Source of the DNA: Lachnospiraceae bacterium
Lineage (GTDB): Bacteria > Bacillota > Clostridia > Lachnospirales > Lachnospiraceae
DNA length: 5,775 nucleotides
Assembly (NCBI GenBank): GCA_003520205.1
Contig: DOVG01000022.1
Span: 1,673 to 7,447 of the forward strand
Direction: 5' to 3'
The notes beneath the pieces are model-generated. The model saw only the letters and a program-made list of their open reading frames with translations. It was not told the DNA's origin and did not search any database. The position numbers were made by a program, and so were the translations under genes. Positions 1-5,085 of the stretch are shown here, in pieces (positions within the stretch are counted from its first letter, which is position 1; every line of letters starts with the position of its first letter).

Positions 1-29
1 ACCTTCGTAAATCGATACCTATCAGTTCA

Positions 30-50
30 AAAATAACATTGGATTATTTT
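30..50 (-). terminator. Weak AT-only hairpin after the flavodoxin-family gene
   Basis: Read on the minus strand, a perfect 7-base inverted repeat (AAAATAA / TTATTTT) with a 7-base loop begins 18 bases past the stop codon of the flavodoxin-family gene. The T-rich right arm runs one T further. The stem contains no G or C and the T tract is short, so it would be a weak intrinsic terminator at best. It is proposed mainly from its position. Confidence 0.35.
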
Positions 51-67
51 AAGGTCAAGAAATAAGT

Positions 68-694
68 TTACTTACCATCAGGAAAGCTCGTAAACATCTC
101 TCTTTCCTGAACCGGAAGGTTATACTTATTCTTTGCATCAGCTATAGCTCTAATCAAAAAAGTCATGTTACGAGCCAGATTTCTCATAGTCTGTAATCCC
201 TCAAGATCCTTCTTTACGTCTTCTGCGGTAAATCCATGAACCTGATTCCAATATGTGCTTGAAGCGACAGGCATTCCGCTGATAGTAAAATATTTATTAA
301 GTACATCAAAAGAAGCCGTGTTACCTCCTCTTCTGCAACTGACTACTGCAGCACCTACTTTCATATGTTTTGAAAATGGAGTGCTATAGAATAATCTGTC
401 AAGAAATGATAGCAGATTTCCATTAGGCGAACCATAATATACCGGACTTCCGAATACTATTCCATCACACTCTTCGAACTTGGGTGCAATCTCATTTACT
501 ATATCATCAAATACACATTTCCCGGTATTCGAACAATTACCACATGATATACAGCCTCTGATGGCTTTATTTCCGATATTTATTATCTCTGCTTCAATAC
601 CTTCTTCATCAAACACTGTTTTCATCTCATTAAGAGCTGTTGCCGTACATCCGTTTACATGTGGACTACCATTAATAATAAGTACCTTAGACAT
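68..694 (-). CDS. Flavodoxin-family NAD(P)H-dependent oxidoreductase with cysteine cluster motif
   Basis: This is a 208-residue cytosolic flavoprotein of the NADPH-dependent FMN reductase / iron-sulfur flavoprotein group. The N-terminal strand VLIINGSP (4-11) leads into the FMN phosphate-binding loop, here NGSPHVNGCTAT. FGSPVYYGSP (81-90), followed by FLDRLF (97-102), is the usual flavin-ring segment. C48, C51, C54 and C60 form CX2CX2CX5C, which in iron-sulfur flavoproteins holds a 4Fe-4S cluster. In other family members the same cysteines are described without a proven cluster, so cluster binding is inferred. RRGGNTASFDVLNKYF (121-136) is a typical conserved block of this subfamily. Length is normal for a single-domain member. 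The ATG start is well supported by GGGGAGGAG six bases upstream (701-709). It is transcribed divergently from a larger flavoprotein across a shared promoter region, which suggests a common redox or xenobiotic-reduction role. The natural substrate cannot be told from sequence. Confidence 0.9.
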   Translation of the reverse strand: MSKVLIINGSPHVNGCTATALNEMKTVFDEEGIEAEIINIGNKAIRGCISCGNCSNTGKCVFDDIVNEIAPKFEECDGIVFGSPVYYGSPNGNLLSFLDRLFYSTPFSKHMKVGAAVVSCRRGGNTASFDVLNKYFTISGMPVASSTYWNQVHGFTAEDVKKDLEGLQTMRNLARNMTFLIRAIADAKNKYNLPVQEREMFTSFPDGK

Positions 695-734
695 ATTATT
701 CTCCTCCCCAGTTTACACATAAACTTTAATAACA

Positions 735-763
735 ATTCTAATTTACACGAAGTCAATAATCAA
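735..763 (-). promoter_or_regulatory. Predicted housekeeping promoter for the 208-residue flavoprotein
   Basis: On the minus strand, TTGATT (758-763) and TAGAAT (735-740) are separated by exactly 17 bases. They match the sigma-A consensus at 4/6 and 5/6 positions. Transcription would start near 728, giving a leader of about 34 bases before the ATG at 694. No mapped transcript start is available, so this rests on consensus and spacing only. Confidence 0.5.
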
Positions 764-772
764 CCCCAAAAA

Positions 773-784
773 TGACATATGTCA
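773..784. promoter_or_regulatory. Perfect 12-base palindrome, candidate operator of the divergent flavoprotein pair
   Basis: TGACATATGTCA is perfectly self-complementary and sits between the two divergent promoters. Its centre is about 60 bases upstream of the predicted plus-strand transcript start and about 50 bases upstream of the minus-strand one. The half-site spacing (TGACA / TGTCA, adjacent) resembles sites of CRP/FNR-superfamily regulators, which in these bacteria often respond to redox or nitrogen-oxide signals. The regulator is not encoded in the window. Assignment to a family is inference. Confidence 0.45.
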
Positions 785-801
785 CACCTACTATGTTACA
801 C

Positions 802-832
802 TTGACACTATATATATGAACAGAAATATACT
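802..832 (+). promoter_or_regulatory. Predicted promoter for the tandem flavoprotein
   Basis: A perfect TTGACA (802-807) is followed after 19 bases by TATACT (827-832, 5/6). The spacer is two bases longer than the optimum, so this promoter may need help from an activator. Long 19-base spacers are also typical of MerR-type control, but no clean dyad is visible within this one. Transcription would start near 839, about 29 bases ahead of the ATG. Confidence 0.5.
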
Positions 833-867
833 AGAATACATTTAACAAAACTAAAAGGAGAACCATT

Positions 868-2019
868 ATGAAACTATTGATTCATGACCTTAATAATGAA
901 GAATGGAACAAAATTTCAAGCAAATACAATGGATGGGAGGTTATATCCGATAACGGAAGTATCCATCCTTGTGTCGGATGTTTTGGTTGTTGGATCAAAA
1001 CCCCCGGAAAATGTGTAATACGCGATGGGTATGAAAGAATGGGTACCCTTTTTCATAAAGCCGAAGAAGTAATTATAATCAGCAAATATACCTATGGCGG
1101 ATTTTCCCCTTTTATTAAAAATGTATTTGACCGAAGTATAGGATGGGTTCTACCTTACTTTGAAATAATCAAGGGAGAGATGCATCATAAAAGCAGGTAT
1201 CCAGAGGATAAACTCATATCATTTATCTTCTGGGGCTCACACATGACAAACGAGGATAAAGCACTTGCTAAAAGTTACGTGGAAGCAGTATGTACAAACC
1301 TCCATGGAAAGATTAAAAGCATAACCTTTGAAGAATCCCTCGATGAAAAAGCGGATATAGAAGATTCTCAGAATGCAGTTTTAGAAGAAAAAGCTATTCT
1401 GCTTAATTGCAGTCTCCGGGCTGATAAATCAAATACAAAAAGAATACTTAATGCACTTTCAAGGAATATATACATCGAAAAAGAACTTATAAATATAAGC
1501 AATTATATGAATCGTATAGATGAGCTACTTTCTATTCTTAAAGAAGCTGACAGAATAATACTTGGTATCCCTTTATATGTAGATGGAATACCTTCTCATG
1601 TCCTTCGCATCATGGAAAAAATCGAGAAAATGAATAACATGGGGAATAGAAAGATATATGTTGTGACAAACATGGGATTCTATGAAAGTGCTCAGGAAGA
1701 AAACCTGATACACATGACCAGAAAATGGACAGAATGTTGTGGCTTTACTTATGGTGGCGGTTTAGGTATCGGAGCCGGTGAAATGGTTGGAAAAATGATA
1801 GACAGCTCTATAGCTGAAAAAGGTCCTTCCAGAAATGCCGCTCTAGCTCTGAATAATCTGGGTGTTGCTATCAGTGAATCAAGATGCATAGAGGATATGT
1901 ATATAAACCCATATATGTTCCCCAGAGCACTATACATCATGGCAGCAAATTCATCCTGGCCACGCGAAGCAAAAGAAAACGGTCTGAAGAAACGTGATTT
2001 ACTGATTCAGCCTGATTAA
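868..2019 (+). CDS. Tandem flavodoxin-like protein with N-terminal CX2CX2CX7C motif
   Basis: This 383-residue protein is about twice the length of a single flavodoxin-fold reductase and reads as two fused domains. Domain 1 (about 1-165) has C35, C38, C41 and C49 in the compact pattern of iron-sulfur flavoproteins. It also has the KYTYGGFSPFIKNVFDR block (73-89), which corresponds to the flavin-ring region. Its opening strand (KLLIHDLNNEEW) lacks the usual GSPRxxGNT phosphate loop. Domain 2 (about 175-383) starts with ILLNCSLRADKSNT (177-190), a recognisable phosphate loop, and has LGIPLYVDGIP (232-242) in the flavin position, but no cysteine cluster. A single FMN-plus-cluster unit split over two halves is plausible but inferred. 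No membrane segment or signal peptide is seen, so it is cytosolic. The ATG is preceded by AAAGGAG (854-860) at good spacing. The substrate is unknown. It is divergent from another cysteine-motif flavoprotein and ends overlapping a convergent small gene. Confidence 0.85.
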   Translation: MKLLIHDLNNEEWNKISSKYNGWEVISDNGSIHPCVGCFGCWIKTPGKCVIRDGYERMGTLFHKAEEVIIISKYTYGGFSPFIKNVFDRSIGWVLPYFEIIKGEMHHKSRYPEDKLISFIFWGSHMTNEDKALAKSYVEAVCTNLHGKIKSITFEESLDEKADIEDSQNAVLEEKAILLNCSLRADKSNTKRILNALSRNIYIEKELINISNYMNRIDELLSILKEADRIILGIPLYVDGIPSHVLRIMEKIEKMNNMGNRKIYVVTNMGFYESAQEENLIHMTRKWTECCGFTYGGGLGIGAGEMVGKMIDSSIAEKGPSRNAALALNNLGVAISESRCIEDMYINPYMFPRALYIMAANSSWPREAKENGLKKRDLLIQPD

Positions 2020-2246
2020 TACTCCGTCTTTATACTTTCTATACCATACATTTCCTTGAATGACTCTTCATCTGCCGGTGAACGGATCAGCATGACTTCA
2101 ACAAAGTGTCCATCGTCTTTATTCTTGAAGCCTGCAACCTTCTCACCGGTACAGATGGAGCTTCTTATAACCGCATATTGCTTCTCCGGATCGTATGCAA
2201 CCATCTCTTTATTTTTCTTTGCATTAAAATGTAAGAAATCAAACAT
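2016..2246 (-). CDS. Small conserved-looking protein of unknown function (76 residues)
   Basis: I do not assign a function. The protein is a short, charged, soluble chain with no signal peptide or membrane helix. A basic N-terminal segment (MFDFLHFNAKKNKE) is followed by YDPEKQYAVIRSSICTGEK (18-36). Then come VAGFKNKDDGHFVEVMLIRS (37-56) and a C-terminal YGIESIKTEY. Similar small clostridial proteins with a central SICTGE-VAGFK block exist, from memory. Some carry the label aspartate dehydrogenase, which a 76-residue protein without a nucleotide-binding fold cannot justify. C32 is the only cysteine. An upstream in-frame GTG at 2270 would add eight residues, but the GGAGGG at 2253-2258 lies inside that extension and six bases before the ATG at 2246, so the ATG is preferred. 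The stop codon interlocks with that of the convergent flavoprotein. It is probably transcribed alone. Confidence 0.75.
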   Translation of the reverse strand: MFDFLHFNAKKNKEMVAYDPEKQYAVIRSSICTGEKVAGFKNKDDGHFVEVMLIRSPADEESFKEMYGIESIKTEY

Positions 2247-2252
2247 GCCCCG

Positions 2253-2258
2253 CCCTCC
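2253..2258 (-). promoter_or_regulatory. Ribosome binding site that fixes the small-protein start
   Basis: GGAGGG on the minus strand is six bases upstream of the ATG at 2244-2246. It lies within the extension that an upstream GTG start (2268-2270) would create, so it decides for the shorter 76-residue product. Confidence 0.7.
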
Positions 2259-2319
2259 GATATCAAACACAGGTAAAGTTAGTCAAGAACTACTTAAAAA
2301 CAACGCTCCTTAATTAATC

Positions 2320-2325
2320 ATTATA
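2320..2325 (-). promoter_or_regulatory. Candidate -10 element for the small-protein gene
   Basis: A perfect TATAAT is present on the minus strand 73 bases before the ATG, with TATACT just upstream at 2328-2333. No good -35 hexamer is found at 16-19 bases from either box. It is therefore a partial promoter prediction, supported by its position between the 2365-2404 terminator and the gene. The leader would be about 65-70 bases. Confidence 0.35.
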
Positions 2326-2364
2326 AAAGTATAATGAACAAAAAGAATTGTTACGACAAAAGTG

Positions 2365-2404
2365 AAAAAAATAAAGAACGTCGATTGCTCCACGTCCTTT
2401 ATTT
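2365..2404 (-). terminator. Intrinsic terminator, minus strand
   Basis: On the minus strand, AAATAAAG-G-ACGT (2392-2404) pairs with ACGT-T-CTTTATTT (2369-2381) around a 10-base loop. This gives a 13-pair stem with one G-U wobble, and the T-rich arm continues into four more Ts (2365-2368). On the plus strand the wobble becomes an A-C mismatch and there is no following T tract, so the minus strand is the likely direction. It would end transcripts coming from the sigma operon or from a short intergenic RNA, and it insulates the 76-residue gene. Confidence 0.65.
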
Positions 2405-2448
2405 CTACACTATTTATTATTTCAAAGATCCGAGATCCTTGTTGAACT
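2366..2448 (-). ncRNA. Candidate short intergenic RNA (two hairpins)
   Basis: A possible extended -10 element, TGTTATATT (minus strand, 2455-2463), would start a transcript near 2448. It would run through an 8-pair hairpin with a UCG triloop (2423-2441) and end at the terminator at 2365-2404, giving about 80 bases. The 8-pair stem has a G-U pair on the minus strand where the plus strand has an A-C mismatch, as in the terminator. No ORF with a ribosome binding site lies within it. There is no good -35 box, and I recognise no known RNA family. The alternative is that this is simply the 3' end of the lipoprotein operon transcript. Confidence 0.22.
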
Positions 2449-2527
2449 GTATATAATATAACATGGTTTATTCAAGAAGTGTTTAATATACCGTAAAAGA
2501 TTTATGAACAAATTGTAAATAGTTATG

Positions 2528-2570
2528 AAAAAAAATACTCAAATTAAATATATTTATGTAGGTTAGTATT
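2528..2570 (-). terminator. Possible weak terminator beyond the lipoprotein gene
   Basis: On the minus strand, AATACT (2565-2570) pairs with AGTATT (2534-2539), and six further Ts follow, so the T run (2528-2535) totals eight. The loop contains a perfect AT palindrome, TAAATATATTTA (2545-2556). The stem is short and AT-rich, 88 bases past the lipoprotein stop codon. It could be an early termination point, but the hairpin at 2365-2404 is much better. Confidence 0.2.
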
Positions 2571-2657
2571 GTACTTCGTGAGTTTCTTTGTGTATAGTAT
2601 TGCATCAATCTGGTGCTGATGTTTCTAATCAAAAGTCAAAACTCTTACGTAGTCTTT

Positions 2658-3542
2658 CTACTCTGCTATTTTATTTATTCTAATATCACCTGATGATGTA
2701 TTTATACCCCACTTGCATTCTCCATTTCCGCATGTGTATTTTCCACCATCATTTGAAAACGCCAGTTCATAGTCAAAATCACCACTTGATCTGTCAACAT
2801 CGGCTGTTATGCCTGAATCCACTGGAACATAAATCTCAACTTCACCAGATGATGCTTCTATGTCCAGCTCCGCAGGAGCCTTTCTAAATGTAAAGCTTCC
2901 ATCTCCACTGGATGCAGTTGAATTAATTGATTTTAAATCATCTGCGATTACATTTATTCTACCAGACGAAGTAGTAACATCTATTTTGTCACACGCTCCA
3001 TTTGCTTCAATATCTACCGAACCGGACGAAGCAGTTAGTCTGGCATCTGTCACTATACAATCAACATCTATATCACCAGATGATACAGTCATATCCAGCT
3101 TATCCACTTCAAAATCTGTTCCTGAAAAATCTCCTGATGAGGATACAAATTCAAGCTCACTCAGCTTTACATCCTTCGGTATAGAAATCTCCAGCTTCTT
3201 ATTAAGGTTATTCAAATCAAGATTCTTTGCTGATTCTGCGTATCGTACATATAGTGTACTTCCATCTACCCATGTATGGACCTTCTGCTTATCATCTAAA
3301 GACTTCCCGGAAGTTTCCTTTATAGATATCTTATTTGTATCTTCTCCTGTAAATGTAATATCACCACTCATGTAATCAATATTAATAGTGTCAATCTTCT
3401 CACTTATATCACGGTCTCCGGCTGTATACTTATCGCCATTTTCATATATATAGCTTGTACTATAAATACCAGAACAGCCTGTAGTACCGGCAAGAACCAG
3501 AGTTCCAAGAACTGCAACTAATAAACTTTTAAACTTCTTCAT
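2658..3542 (-). CDS. DUF4097-type beta-helix lipoprotein
   Basis: This is a 294-residue exported surface lipoprotein. Residues 1-22 are a lipoprotein signal peptide: MKKFK, a hydrophobic core (LLVAVLGTLVLAG), then TTGC with C23 as the lipidated residue. The mature chain has a repeating SSG turn, with glycines at 137, 156, 174, 194, 213, 233, 254 and 285. Spacing is mostly 18-21 residues, separated by short beta-strand patterns (SSGDIDV, SSGSVDIEA, SSGRINV, SSGEVEIYV). This is the mark of the DUF4097 family, predicted to form a right-handed beta-helix. An earlier MSGDITF (58-64) may be a first rung. C271 and C276 could form a disulfide. Biochemical function is not established for the family, which often sits beside envelope-stress regulators. 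TTG at 3557 is an alternative start, but GGAGG (3551-3555) precedes the ATG at 3542, which overlaps the anti-sigma gene by 14 bases. It is the last gene of the sigma operon. Confidence 0.85.
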   Translation of the reverse strand: MKKFKSLLVAVLGTLVLAGTTGCSGIYSTSYIYENGDKYTAGDRDISEKIDTINIDYMSGDITFTGEDTNKISIKETSGKSLDDKQKVHTWVDGSTLYVRYAESAKNLDLNNLNKKLEISIPKDVKLSELEFVSSSGDFSGTDFEVDKLDMTVSSGDIDVDCIVTDARLTASSGSVDIEANGACDKIDVTTSSGRINVIADDLKSINSTASSGDGSFTFRKAPAELDIEASSGEVEIYVPVDSGITADVDRSSGDFDYELAFSNDGGKYTCGNGECKWGINTSSGDIRINKIAE

Positions 3543-4494
3543 TTTTCTTTCCTCCAAATAATTTAACCAGGATTCCTATCACAAGAAATACTGCTGCTAT
3601 AATGAGTCCGACAACTAATGTAAATATAGATGAATCCGAATAGACTACTACGTCGTTTGTTGTTTGAGTACGGATTATAATAGATGCAATAAATGAATTT
3701 GCAAATGCACTAAATAAACTAATTATACCTATAGATATTGCTGCCTTAAGGAAACCATTTACATGCAGATATCTGATAATAAGGAATAAAATCCAGATAA
3801 TTACAAGACATGGTGCAGATATTCCAAATGCATATGCGAAATAATTCGGCGCATCAGTTACTATTCCAATGCAAACCATCATAATGATGTAAGTAATCGT
3901 ACAGGCGGCCATAGCTGTAATGCCTTTAAAGTTCTTAAGAAATTTGTCCACAGGTCTTCTACATACTATAAATGGTGAAAAGCATACTGTAAGACCAAAG
4001 AGTACCGCAGATGCCGCAACCGGAAACCAGTTTCCGCCGTTGAAAATGCAGCATATCCCCAGAAGGAGTATCACGCTTGCTGTAAAGGATACCATCGTAT
4101 TAAACATCTTATTTCTTGAAGACATAAGTGGTACTACAAAAAGCGATGCAGGTATAAGCATTGCTGATAGAACTATAAAGAACCAGCTGAGTCCTGATCC
4201 TGCTGCAATATCAACTATAAGACAAATCAGTATCGGAATCGCAAATATACTGCCTACTATAGTTCCTGCAAGTGCACTCTTACGCTTAAAAAACTTTGCC
4301 TGTTTTTCAATAACCTGATCTTTTTCCTTGATAATCTCATCATCTATGAGACTATCTTTCATCTTTTCAAGCATCTTTGCACATTTGGGACACTCTGAAA
4401 GATGTTCTTCTACTACTTGTTTACTACTGCCGCTACATGCTCCATCTATATATAAAGGGAGGAGATCCGCGATCATATCACATTCATATCTCAT
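3529..4494 (-). CDS. Membrane anti-sigma factor with N-terminal zinc-finger domain
   Basis: This 321-residue protein has a cytosolic zinc-binding anti-sigma (zf-HC2 / ZAS) domain followed by a large membrane domain. C5, H31, C35 and C38 fit the CXn-HX3CX2C zinc site, in a helix-rich segment (IADLLPLYIDG, VVEEHLSECPKCAKMLEKM) that normally grips the partner sigma factor. A charged linker (about 45-72) leads to roughly eight hydrophobic helices near 75-97, 101-123, 132-151, 155-178, 190-212, 218-241, 248-275 and 288-313. The tail (GGKKNEEV) is short and charged. Most classical ZAS anti-sigmas have a single membrane helix, so the multi-helix domain is larger than usual and may be the sensor. The ATG overlaps the end of the sigma gene by 11 bases with only a weak upstream purine stretch, which points to translational coupling. 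Role as inhibitor of the adjacent sigma factor is inferred from domain and operon order. Confidence 0.85.
   Translation of the reverse strand: MRYECDMIADLLPLYIDGACSGSSKQVVEEHLSECPKCAKMLEKMKDSLIDDEIIKEKDQVIEKQAKFFKRKSALAGTIVGSIFAIPILICLIVDIAAGSGLSWFFIVLSAMLIPASLFVVPLMSSRNKMFNTMVSFTASVILLLGICCIFNGGNWFPVAASAVLFGLTVCFSPFIVCRRPVDKFLKNFKGITAMAACTITYIIMMVCIGIVTDAPNYFAYAFGISAPCLVIIWILFLIIRYLHVNGFLKAAISIGIISLFSAFANSFIASIIIRTQTTNDVVVYSDSSIFTLVVGLIIAAVFLVIGILVKLFGGKKNEEV
3551..3555 (-). promoter_or_regulatory. Ribosome binding site of the lipoprotein gene, inside the anti-sigma gene
   Basis: GGAGG on the minus strand, eight bases before the ATG at 3540-3542, lies within the last codons of the anti-sigma gene. 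It supports the MKKF start over the upstream TTG, and implies that translation of the two genes is coupled. Confidence 0.7.
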
Positions 4495-4978
4495 TTTCGT
4501 CCATCCTTTCTCTGATTTTCAATTTGGCACGGTGGTAAGTGACCCGGGCCCAGGATTCTGTCTTACCGAATATTGATCCTATTTCATTAAATGATAACTC
4601 TCCAAATGTCCTAAGCTGGAATACTTCCTTATAGGGTTCCTCAAGAGTATGCAGGATCCTATGAATACGTAGGGAGGTCTCTTTATCTACGAGCTCCTTT
4701 TCGATGTTTTTCTTCGTATCAGGACGTTCAACATCCTCCACTTCAGCCTGCCTTGACTGACGCCTTTTCTCATCTATAAAGATATTCTTAGCTATAGCGC
4801 ATAACCATGTATAGCTTTCGCTTTCGCCCCTGAACACTTTATCTGTGGTTATCGCCCTAAAGAATGTTTCCTGGGTGATTTCCATAGCATCATTCTGATC
4901 CTTGGCAAGTGTCATTACGTAAGAAAACACCTTCATATAAAATGCTTCATAAAGCTTTTCCGCGGTGTTCTTATTCAA
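4484..4978 (-). CDS. ECF-subfamily RNA polymerase sigma factor
   Basis: This is a 164-residue sigma-70 family protein of ECF size, carrying only regions 2 and 4. Region 2 spans about 8-75. DAMEITQETFFRA (30-42) is the region 2.2 core-binding helix, and SYTWLCAIAKNIFIDEKRR (55-73) corresponds to the -10 melting and recognition part. After a charged linker (74-100), region 4 spans about 103-157. LSFNEIGSIFGKTESWARVTYHRAK (128-152) is the helix-turn-helix that reads the -35 element. The start is TTG, preceded by AAAGGTG (4986-4992) at seven bases. The next ATG (residue 15) would cut into region 2, so TTG is preferred. It is the first gene of an overlapping operon with its membrane anti-sigma factor and a surface lipoprotein, which suggests control of an envelope-stress response. 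The exact ECF group cannot be fixed from sequence alone. Confidence 0.92.
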   Translation of the reverse strand: MNKNTAEKLYEAFYMKVFSYVMTLAKDQNDAMEITQETFFRAITTDKVFRGESESYTWLCAIAKNIFIDEKRRQSRQAEVEDVERPDTKKNIEKELVDKETSLRIHRILHTLEEPYKEVFQLRTFGELSFNEIGSIFGKTESWARVTYHRAKLKIRERMDENEI

Positions 4979-4985
4979 CTTCGTG

Positions 4986-4992
4986 CACCTTT
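4986..4992 (-). promoter_or_regulatory. Ribosome binding site supporting a TTG start of the sigma gene
   Basis: AAAGGTG on the minus strand lies seven bases before the TTG at 4976-4978. The weak start codon together with an imperfect site suggests low basal translation of the sigma factor. Confidence 0.6.
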
Positions 4993-5013
4993 CTTTTTTG
5001 TATTCTCATCGAT

Positions 5014-5041
5014 TAGACGAACGAAATTAAAATTCGTTACA
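5014..5041 (-). promoter_or_regulatory. ECF-type promoter of the sigma operon (probable self-regulation)
   Basis: On the minus strand, TGTAAC (5036-5041) is followed after 16 bases by CGTCTA (5014-5019). The AAC-containing -35 and CGTC -10 match the pattern read by ECF sigma factors of the Bacillus SigM/SigW/SigX type. Transcription would begin near 5007, about 29 bases before the TTG start. A-tracts directly upstream (5042-5062) could act as an UP element. Its place ahead of an ECF sigma gene makes autoregulation the simplest reading. Confidence 0.75.
5020..5038. repeat. Inverted repeat in the spacer of the ECF promoter
   Basis: AACGAA (5020-5025) and TTCGTT (5033-5038) are perfectly complementary across a 7-base gap, almost filling the promoter spacer and touching the -35 element. 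It could be an operator for a second regulator or an incidental product of AT-rich spacer sequence. It is too short to judge alone. Confidence 0.4.
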
Positions 5042-5061
5042 AAATTTTTCAAAAAAATTTT
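5041..5061. repeat. AT-only inverted repeat between the protease-like gene and the sigma promoter
   Basis: AAAATTTTT and AAAAATTTT form a 9-base perfect inverted repeat around a 3-base loop, 24 bases beyond the stop codon of the CPBP gene. It may serve as a weak terminator for that gene, as an UP element for the ECF promoter that begins where the repeat ends, or as both. Lack of GC pairs argues against a strong terminator. Confidence 0.35.
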
Positions 5062-5085
5062 TATGACTTCGGATTGTCGTACACA

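Noticed and set aside
773..800. An ECF-like promoter on the minus strand ahead of the 208-residue flavoprotein (TGTAAC at 795-800, then TGTC after 17 bases).
   Set aside because: The -10 core has TGTC rather than CGTC, it would overlap the palindrome, and a better housekeeping promoter exists at 735-763. It would merit attention only if the flavoprotein proves to belong to the sigma regulon.
2247..2270. Extension of the small protein to the GTG at 2270.
   Set aside because: The strong GGAGGG site falls within this extension and is ideally spaced for the internal ATG at 2246.
2365..2404. A bidirectional terminator also serving the plus-strand tandem flavoprotein.
   Set aside because: On the plus strand the stem has an A-C mismatch and no T tract follows, and it lies about 350 bases past that gene's stop codon.
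2483..2605. A 40-codon minus-strand reading frame beginning with ATG at 2605.
   Set aside because: No ribosome binding site precedes it, its composition is that of random AT-rich sequence, and it runs through the candidate weak terminator at 2528-2570.
2860..3375. A long plus-strand open frame (171 codons) opposite the lipoprotein gene.
   Set aside because: It is the antisense shadow of the repeated SSG-coding sequence. It lacks a ribosome binding site, and the minus-strand protein has a clear signal peptide and family pattern.
2658..3542. The SSG-related DNA repeats as a CRISPR-like or tandem repeat array.
   Set aside because: Repeat units differ in sequence and fall in one reading frame of a protein with a beta-helix pattern, so protein structure explains them.
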